Positions 13,851 through 18,796 of a stretch of 18,796 bases of DNA are shown piece by piece. Where the stretch lies: positions 1 to 18,796 of the forward strand of contig JACQZD010000044.1 in the NCBI GenBank assembly GCA_016207865.1, read 5' to 3'. Under the pieces are notes generated by a model that saw only the letters and a list, made by a program, of their open reading frames with translations, had not been told where the DNA came from and did no database searches. This stretch comes from Nitrospirota bacterium. GTDB lineage: Bacteria > Nitrospirota > Thermodesulfovibrionia > UBA6902 > DSMQ01. Each line of letters opens with the position of its first letter. Position 1 is the first letter of the stretch. Made by a program: the position numbers and the translations under genes.

Positions 13851-15883
13851 AGCTGAGCCGGGCCCAGCTAATTCTCAATGCTGTTTCTTGCATTATCCTG
13901 CTTGGTGTTGTTGTCTGGGCGTTTTATGGTGAATATAACCGCCCGTGGAACAGATATCAAAAGGAAAAAATTCAGCAGATATGGCTTAAGGACTTGGGCG
14001 TGGCTGACAGATGCAATACCTGTCATGCCGGTATAGACAGGCCTGATTCTGTGAATAGGCCCCAGCCTCTTAAAACCCATTCGGGCGATTATTTAAAACA
14101 TCACAAGATGGAAAAATTCGGATGCGTTGTATGTCATCAGGGACAGGGAGAGGCCTTAACTTTAAAGACAGCGCACGGCAGAGTAAATAATTGGACGAAA
14201 CCTCTTCTTAAAGGCTATTACGCTCAATCATCCTGCGGAAAATGTCATTCATTGGAAATGAAATTGCCTCTGAGCGCAAATCTGGCAGGAGCAGAAAAGT
14301 TTTTTGAGGGTTGGAAGATATTCAGGGAATATAATTGTACCGGATGCCACAAACTTAAGAAATATGAAAGACCTGTGCGCATCGGACCTGCCCTTAGTTC
14401 AATCAGTAAAAAAGTCAGCAGGAAGTGGCTGATTGGATGGCTGAAAAATCCGAAGGATTATTTGCCGGACGCAAAGATGCCGGCTTTTAAGCTGAGTGAT
14501 GAAAAGATCGGATATATAGCTGATTATTTGATGAGTCTCAAATCCCCCCATCCCCCCTTTGCTAAAGAGTCCCAAAGTATCGTGATTAATCCCCTCTTGA
14601 TAGAGAGGAAAATTCCCCCTTTAAAAAAGAGGGATGCAGGGGGATTTTTAAGCGAAGGCAAAACCCTTGTCTCCTCTTTTGGCTGCCTCGGCTGCCACCT
14701 GATACATAAAAAAGGCGGGAGCTTTGCACCTGAATTTTCTTTTATAGGTGATAAAGTAAAACCCGAATGGCTTTTTTATTTTTTGAAGAAGCCCCGCAGT
14801 TATGATGCAAAAACCACCATGCCTGAATTTAATATGTCAGACGGAGAGATACGCAGTATAGCCGCATATCTCTCAGGTCTCAAGAAACAAATAAATATTA
14901 AAAATAATCCTCCTTTGTCTATTGCTGACAAAAGGGGGGCAGAAGGACTTGACGATATAGCAAAAGGGAAAAAACTGGTGAAGGATTTAGGCTGCACCGG
15001 CTGTCATGAGATAGAAAAGTTTCCTTTGGGATATGATGCCCCGGCGCTTGACGGCATTGGCGACAAAAGGGTTGACGAGCTATTTTTCGGCAATATAACA
15101 GATACTGAGAAGACCCTCATAAATTGGCTCCTTGTCAAAGTAATTGACCCCGGAAGATTTGCCACGGATAAGGTTATAATGCGTATGCCGTATTATAATT
15201 TTGACAGAAATCAGTCGGAAGCGCTGGTCACTTTTCTTTTAAGCGTACGGAATAATTCCTTGCCTGTTTACTACACAAAAATATTGATTGATTCTGACAG
15301 CGCAGAGATAAGGGGTAAAAGTGTAATTGAGCGATATAACTGCCTTGGCTGTCACAGGATTAACGGAAATGGAGGGAATATAGGCCCTGATTTAACGAGG
15401 GAGGCAAAAAAAAGCAGGCAGGAGTGGTTATTCAAATTTCTTAAGAAAACCTATAAAATACGTCCCGCCCCTATGCTTGAGGCAGGTATGCCGGACTTTA
15501 ATTTATCAGACACAGAGGTTAACGCCATTATTGAATATTTTGCCTTTATCTCAGGGGAGTCCTATCCGTATAAGTTTGAGGCAAAAAAAGAAACGCCTCC
15601 GGAAAATATTTATGACGGAGAAAAATTGTATCATGAGGTATTCGCGTGCGGGGGGTGTCATGCTGTGGATGGACGCGGCGGAGAGGTGGGACCTGAACAC
15701 ACAGACGCGGCAAGCCGGCTGAAGAGGGAGTGGATTGAGCAGTGGCTGAAAAATCCTCAGGCAGTACAGCCTGATATGAGGATGCCGAGATTTAAATTTA
15801 AGGACTGGGAGTTTGAGGCCTTGACGGATTATCTCATGACGCTTGGAAAATACAGGTTTCTCCGGATGAAAAACAGAGAGTAA
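13847..15883 (+). CDS. Membrane-anchored octaheme cytochrome c of the bc-type complex
   Basis: 678 residues. An N-terminal anchor (LILNAVSCIILLGVVVWAF) is followed by eight CXXCH heme sites at 56-60, 93-97, 130-134, 164-168, 280-284, 383-387, 499-503 and 601-605. The first three form a compact module. The last five each head a class I domain with a candidate axial Met in an MPxF/MPYY motif (Met211, 325, 447, 548, 646). It probably takes the place of cytochrome c1/f and may wire the complex to periplasmic partners such as the molybdoenzyme and the small cytochrome c. Two interdomain linkers are made of palindromic repeat DNA: residues 232-267 and, less clearly, 354-364. The first accounts for the otherwise odd KSPHPPFAK segment. 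Confidence 0.93.
   Translation: MKLSRAQLILNAVSCIILLGVVVWAFYGEYNRPWNRYQKEKIQQIWLKDLGVADRCNTCHAGIDRPDSVNRPQPLKTHSGDYLKHHKMEKFGCVVCHQGQGEALTLKTAHGRVNNWTKPLLKGYYAQSSCGKCHSLEMKLPLSANLAGAEKFFEGWKIFREYNCTGCHKLKKYERPVRIGPALSSISKKVSRKWLIGWLKNPKDYLPDAKMPAFKLSDEKIGYIADYLMSLKSPHPPFAKESQSIVINPLLIERKIPPLKKRDAGGFLSEGKTLVSSFGCLGCHLIHKKGGSFAPEFSFIGDKVKPEWLFYFLKKPRSYDAKTTMPEFNMSDGEIRSIAAYLSGLKKQINIKNNPPLSIADKRGAEGLDDIAKGKKLVKDLGCTGCHEIEKFPLGYDAPALDGIGDKRVDELFFGNITDTEKTLINWLLVKVIDPGRFATDKVIMRMPYYNFDRNQSEALVTFLLSVRNNSLPVYYTKILIDSDSAEIRGKSVIERYNCLGCHRINGNGGNIGPDLTREAKKSRQEWLFKFLKKTYKIRPAPMLEAGMPDFNLSDTEVNAIIEYFAFISGESYPYKFEAKKETPPENIYDGEKLYHEVFACGGCHAVDGRGGEVGPEHTDAASRLKREWIEQWLKNPQAVQPDMRMPRFKFKDWEFEALTDYLMTLGKYRFLRMKNRE
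14540..14647. repeat. Palindromic repeat element inserted in frame in a coding sequence
   Basis: Outer arms AAATCCCCC (14540-14548) and GGGGGATTT (14639-14647) extend to an imperfect inverted repeat of about 21 bp. An inner CCTCT/AGAGG hairpin lies near 14592-14609. The element is 108 nt, exactly 36 codons, and begins and ends on codon boundaries of the octaheme cytochrome, adding residues 232-267 to a linker between two heme domains. Confidence 0.65.
14909..14939. repeat. Second, smaller inverted repeat in an equivalent cytochrome linker
   Basis: CCTCCTTTGTC (14909-14919), a 7-nt loop and GACAAAAGGGGGG (14927-14939) pair with one extra A. It encodes NPPLSIADKRG, immediately after YLSGLK and before GKKLV, the same place between heme domains as the larger element at 14540-14647. 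Confidence 0.45.
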
Positions 15884-15941
15884 TGGCTGGCAAGGCATTG
15901 ACGTCTTCAAAACCTTTAGAAAGCAGCGAAGATTATTATAT

Positions 15942-16001
15942 GTTATGTTGCAAATTTTAAAGTGTTTTAATATAGAACTATTCACAAAAAGGCAACATAA
16001 C
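15942..16001. repeat. 10-bp inverted repeat with 40-nt spacer
   Basis: GTTATGTTGC (15942-15951) is answered by GCAACATAAC (15992-16001), followed by TTTT. It sits 58 nt after the octaheme cytochrome gene. It may be a weak terminator of the respiratory operon or a protein-binding site; the long loop makes a strong terminator unlikely. Apart from this and the promoter at 16061-16089 I see nothing in 15884-16111. Confidence 0.35.
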
Positions 16002-16060
16002 TTTTAACGGTGCTGCTCTAAAGCTTTTTCAGACATCCATGCCCTGCCTTGTGAGAGGGA

Positions 16061-16089
16061 TTGCATTTTTGGACAGTGTTATTGATAAT
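16061..16089 (+). promoter_or_regulatory. Candidate sigma-70 promoter for the rhodanese-like gene
   Basis: TTGCAT (16061-16066), a 17-nt spacer and GATAAT (16084-16089) form a reasonable -35/-10 pair. The ribosome binding site AGGGGGAG follows at 16101-16108. Confidence 0.4.
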
Positions 16090-16111
16090 AAAATTTTCAA
16101 AGGGGGAGCAG

Positions 16112-16461
16112 ATGCCATATCAGAAAGAATTTCACATAAGTATTGAATGCATAACCAAGGAAGAACTTTTAAACCGCATGAAAGAGAATGCGGATTTTGT
16201 GCTTGTGGATACTATAGGAAACTATGACGGGAATAAACACAAAATCAAGGGGTCAAAAACTATTCATTACCCTGAAGTCATAGACAGGAGGAAGGAGCTG
16301 GTCCCCTACAAAGAAATCATTATTTACTGCAGGCATAAAGACTGCGTTGCCTCCAAAAAAGTTGCAATGGGTTGAAATTATTAAACATTCCCAATGTAAA
16401 AGTTTACGAAGGCGGGCTTGATGAATGGATTGAGAACAAACTGCCTTTGGAAGAGGTTTGA
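16112..16461 (+). pseudogene. Rhodanese-like domain protein interrupted by a frameshift
   Basis: The frame from ATG 16112 (after AGGGGGAG) encodes a single rhodanese fold: ITKEELLNRMKENADFVLVDT and IKGSKTIHYPE, then the active-site loop IIYCRHKDCVASKKVA with catalytic Cys in YCRHKDC. It stops at TGA 16373-16375. The expected C-terminal end continues in another frame as KLLNIPNVKVYEGGLDEWIENKLPLEEV to a TGA at 16459-16461. One extra G in the run at 16369-16371 would restore a single protein of about 116 residues. The loss is recent, since the downstream part is otherwise intact; it could also be a sequence error or a -1 recoding site. Single-domain rhodaneses transfer sulfane sulfur, and related folds serve as arsenate reductases, but the role here is open. 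Confidence 0.8.
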
Positions 16462-16477
16462 TTAGCGCGCATCCGTC

Positions 16478-17524
16478 TTACGTCACTTTAAAAAACGTTG
16501 TCTCTGTCTTTTTTGCAAACCATACAAGCGCAAGCATTACAGGCACTTCAATTAACGGGCCTATAACCGTTGCGAGGGCGACTGTCGGATTGAACGCAGT
16601 GATGGCAATGGCAATTGCAATTTCAAAATCCCTGCCTGTTGAGTTAAATCCGACGGCGACCGCGTCTTTATAGTTTAATCCTGATTTCCAGCCCGTAAGA
16701 TACACAACTGCGAACATTATCCAGAAGAAAAGAGTCATCGGGACCGCCATTTGCACAATGAGAAAAGGCTTTTCAAGGATTAAATCGCCTTTAAGGGCAA
16801 ACATTACAATAAGCGTGAACAATAAGCCGGCAATTGACATGGTGTCAAGATAAAATTTGAGTTTATGAAACCACTCTTCACCGAATCTTTTTACGCCTAA
16901 AAATCTTGTGAGCATGCCTGCAATAAGCGGGACGCCCAAATACAGCACAACGCTTTCTCCAACAATCCACACATCAAATTTGATATCCCCAAGCAGCAGT
17001 TTCGCGTATACTGGGATAAGCAGCATCTGTATAATGGAGTTCAACGCAACAAGAATTATCGCGAGCGGACCGTTGCCCGCCGAGAGATAAGTAAAGACAA
17101 TGACCATTGCAATACACGGCGCAAGCCCGTAGAGGACAAGTCCTGTGTACAAGTCCGGCTCGCCGCTCAAAAACATCTTTGCGAGCAGTAGCATGAAAAA
17201 GGGGGCAACGGCGTAATTAAAAAAAATAACGATGAGAAGTTGCTTGGGAGACTTTGCGGCCTTGCCGAGGTCCTCAAACTTTATGTTTGCCATTGCCGGA
17301 TACATCATCATGAAAAGTCCGGCAACTACACTAAGCACGATGACATTTGGGACAGTAAATTCATACGTCCCGTGAAATATTGCCTTAATCGCGTCAATCG
17401 GCGGTGTGAGCTGAAAGTTAGAAATCCCGTACACTTTGCCAACGACAATACCGATAACCATGCTGATAATTACGAAGGCCGGCAATAATCTGAAGTCGTG
17501 TATCTTTTCAAAAAACTTCCGCAT
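16478..17524 (-). CDS. acr3: ACR3-family arsenite efflux transporter
   Basis: 348 residues and about ten transmembrane helices of the bile-acid/arsenite/riboflavin transporter superfamily. The ACR3 signature GLAPCIAMVIVFTYLSAGNGPLA contains Cys137, and GRDFEIAIAIAI contains Glu301. These match the positions of Cys138 and Glu305, known to be needed in Alkaliphilus Acr3. It exports As(III) from the cytoplasm using the proton-motive force. It is the last gene of a minus-strand group, 7 nt after the heptose adenylyltransferase gene, and converges on the rhodanese-like gene with a 16-nt gap and no visible terminator. Its closeness to an arsenite-oxidase-like locus supports an arsenic link. No ArsR-type regulator or arsC is visible nearby. 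Confidence 0.9.
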   Translation of the reverse strand: MRKFFEKIHDFRLLPAFVIISMVIGIVVGKVYGISNFQLTPPIDAIKAIFHGTYEFTVPNVIVLSVVAGLFMMMYPAMANIKFEDLGKAAKSPKQLLIVIFFNYAVAPFFMLLLAKMFLSGEPDLYTGLVLYGLAPCIAMVIVFTYLSAGNGPLAIILVALNSIIQMLLIPVYAKLLLGDIKFDVWIVGESVVLYLGVPLIAGMLTRFLGVKRFGEEWFHKLKFYLDTMSIAGLLFTLIVMFALKGDLILEKPFLIVQMAVPMTLFFWIMFAVVYLTGWKSGLNYKDAVAVGFNSTGRDFEIAIAIAITAFNPTVALATVIGPLIEVPVMLALVWFAKKTETTFFKVT

Positions 17525-17531
17525 CCCGTCC

Positions 17532-17996
17532 CTATTTCTTGCCCTGAATTTTTTTGATTATTTTTGTCGTTGATATGCCTTCAACAAAAGGAATATTCCT
17601 GACTTCTTTTACAATGTCATTGCCGACGATGTTTTTCACGTCCCAGTCCGCGCCTTTCACAAGGACATCAGGCTTTAGCGTTTTGATAAGCTCATACGGC
17701 GTGTCTTCATTAAAGGGCGTTACATAATCCACCATTGACAATGCGGAAAGCACCTCTGCCCGCTGGTCTTCAGGAGTTACGGGCCTGCCCGGCTTTATCC
17801 TTGATACGGAGTTATCCGAATTTAGTCCGACTACGAGTATGTCGCCGAACTTTTTCGCTTCATTTAAATAGCGGACATGCCCTATGTGAATAATGTCAAA
17901 ACAGCCGTTTGTAAAAACGATTTTTTTCTTGCTGGACTTTAGTTCCGAAAGGATTTGCTTAAGCCTGTTTTTGTGAACGACCTTAGCGTTGTGCAT
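17532..17996 (-). CDS. rfaE2: D-glycero-beta-D-manno-heptose 1-phosphate adenylyltransferase (RfaE domain II type)
   Basis: 154-residue stand-alone cytidylyltransferase-fold enzyme. The nucleotide-binding signature TNGCFDIIHIGHVRYL includes the HxGH pair His37/His40. VVGLNSDNSVSRIKPGRPVTPEDQRAEVLSAL and the closing EGISTTKIIKKI are typical of the adenylyl-transfer domain of HldE. It makes ADP-heptose precursor for LPS core, so the host is probably a diderm. The kinase partner (HldA or RfaE domain I) is not in the window. Its start overlaps the end of the upstream membrane-protein gene by 14 nt. Confidence 0.93.
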   Translation of the reverse strand: MHNAKVVHKNRLKQILSELKSSKKKIVFTNGCFDIIHIGHVRYLNEAKKFGDILVVGLNSDNSVSRIKPGRPVTPEDQRAEVLSALSMVDYVTPFNEDTPYELIKTLKPDVLVKGADWDVKNIVGNDIVKEVRNIPFVEGISTTKIIKKIQGKK

Positions 17997-18312
17997 TCGT
18001 TTTAATATTTCTTAAGAAACAGGTTGCGATATCGCAGAAGATGCATGAAGTTATTGCGCTGTGTGTGTGCGCTGTGCCCCACTTATGAAGTTTCCCTCCG
18101 AGGAGCTGACCAAAGAAAAAGGCGCCAATAAGCACCGGAAAAGTTATAAATTGCCAGCCCAGATGCCCGAGAATGCGGAAAGCTATCACAAACGGAATCG
18201 GCGCATGGATTGCGGCAAACCATTGCAGGGAGAATTTCCTTGTATTTGCCCTCCAGTAACCGAAAGGGATATTTATAAGAAAAATGATAATTGCGACAGT
18301 CCAGAGGCTCAT
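17983..18312 (-). CDS. Small polytopic membrane protein of unknown function
   Basis: 109 residues with about three hydrophobic segments: VAIIIFLINIPFGYW, an AIHAPIPFVIAFRIL region, and FPVLIGAFFFGQLLGG. These are followed by a Cys-containing tail (SCIFCDIATCF). I do not recognise a named family. The ATG at 18312 lies 12 nt after the phosphopentomutase stop, and the gene overlaps the adenylyltransferase start by 14 nt, so it belongs to that operon. The gene is supported by position, length and clear membrane character rather than by a motif. Confidence 0.75.
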   Translation of the reverse strand: MSLWTVAIIIFLINIPFGYWRANTRKFSLQWFAAIHAPIPFVIAFRILGHLGWQFITFPVLIGAFFFGQLLGGKLHKWGTAHTHSAITSCIFCDIATCFLRNIKTNAQR

Positions 18313-18324
18313 GCAGTTACTCTA

Positions 18325-18796
18325 TCAAAGCGTGTTTTTTCTGTCAATTATCTCTTCCCAAAAGCTTTTCCCTTTGACAGGTGCTTTTATCCCGAGCGCC
18401 TCAAGCGCTGTTGCGCCGAGGTCTGAAAAACTTGTCCTTAATCCGAGATTAACGCATTTTTTAAGAGCATTGCCGTAAATCAGCAGAGGCACGTATTCTC
18501 TTGAATGGTCTGTGCTTGGCGTTGTCGGGTCACAGCCGTGGTCTGCGGTGATGATTAAGATATCCCTTTCCGTAAGCATTTCCAATATCTCAGGCAGTTT
18601 TTTATCAAAGTCCTTTAGAGCCTTTGCATAACCCTGAGGGTCATTTCTGTGTCCGTACAGGGTATCAAAATCCACAAGCGTTACCCACACAAGCCCTCTC
18701 TCAAGGGACTCAAAATATGTAATGGTTTTTGATACGGCATCATTGTTGCCTGACACCAACACTGATTTTGTAAAACCCCTGCCTGCAAAAATATCT
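18325..18796 (-). CDS. deoB: Phosphopentomutase, C-terminal part (runs off the window)
   Basis: The frame is open to the window edge, and codons upstream of the GTG at 18762 read DIFAGRGFTKSV, a family stretch. That GTG is therefore internal and the gene begins beyond 18796. Visible motifs of the alkaline-phosphatase-superfamily phosphopentomutases are LVDFDTLYGHRNDPQGYAKAL, the metal-binding ITADHGCDPTTPSTDHSREY and a closing FSDLGATALEALG. It interconverts ribose 1-phosphate and ribose 5-phosphate (and the deoxy forms) in nucleoside salvage. About 157 of an expected 390-400 residues are present. It appears to lead the minus-strand group ending in acr3. Confidence 0.93.
   Translation of the reverse strand, partial: DIFAGRGFTKSVLVSGNNDAVSKTITYFESLERGLVWVTLVDFDTLYGHRNDPQGYAKALKDFDKKLPEILEMLTERDILIITADHGCDPTTPSTDHSREYVPLLIYGNALKKCVNLGLRTSFSDLGATALEALGIKAPVKGKSFWEEIIDRKNTL

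Noticed and set aside
18061..18426. 121-residue plus-strand frame near the right end
   Set aside because: It lies opposite the small membrane protein and phosphopentomutase genes, whose motifs are clear.
1..18796. CRISPR arrays, tRNA or rRNA genes, and transposase genes
   Set aside because: I saw no regularly spaced direct repeats, no tRNA-like cloverleaf sequence, no rRNA motifs and no transposase domain on either strand.

Overview
The window comes from a bacterium of moderate GC content with Gram-negative features: LPS-heptose adenylylation, a lipobox lipoprotein, Tat and Sec exported cytochromes. The split, b6-like cytochrome b with a multiheme c partner, the DUF1566/MopE/CARDB surface protein and the GTCATTCC-type palindromic repeats would fit an uncultivated Nitrospirota or Desulfobacterota lineage. 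This is an inference from gene content, not a placement.

Layout. (1) 3-1637: 5'-truncated surface protein with two DUF1566 (C-type-lectin-like) domains, a calcium-binding repeat stalk and a CARDB domain, ending at a strong terminator. The two lectin domains carry near-identical 117-nt stretches that differ almost only at first and second codon positions, the footprint of a diversity-generating retroelement (DGR). (2) 1725-1985 (-): small unknown gene. (3) 2304-6106 (+): PhnD-like binding lipoprotein, sensor kinase and sigma-54-activating response regulator, probably one sensing operon. A sigma-54-type GG-N10-GC site follows, ahead of an orphan amino-acid-type binding protein (6428-7300). (4) 7357-7632: small unknown gene between two hairpin terminators. 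(5) 7742-15883 (+): respiratory cluster of a monoheme cytochrome c, an arsenite-oxidase-like Rieske subunit, an arsenite-oxidase-like (AioA/IdrA family) molybdopterin subunit, a truncated bc-type Rieske, a MOT1 molybdate transporter, a b6-like cytochrome b, a subunit-IV-like cytochrome b C-terminal protein and an octaheme cytochrome c. (6) 16112-16461: frameshifted rhodanese-like gene. (7) 18796-16478 (-): phosphopentomutase (partial), small membrane protein, heptose-1-phosphate adenylyltransferase and an ACR3 arsenite efflux carrier.

How it may work together. The molybdoenzyme and Rieske subunit would exchange electrons with the c-type cytochromes and the bc-type complex in the periplasm and inner membrane. 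MOT1 would supply molybdate for the cofactor, and ACR3 just downstream would remove As(III). The cluster is odd in three ways: the Tat signal sits on the large catalytic subunit rather than on the Rieske subunit, the first Rieske lacks its N-terminal part, and the second Rieske stops inside its first cluster motif. The catalytic subunit keeps only part of the arsenite-binding residue set as I recall it, so the substrate (arsenite, iodate or another oxyanion) is open.

The most noteworthy signals are the paired DGR-like variable regions, the rearranged Rieske/molybdoenzyme export arrangement, and a palindromic repeat inserted in frame in the octaheme cytochrome gene.
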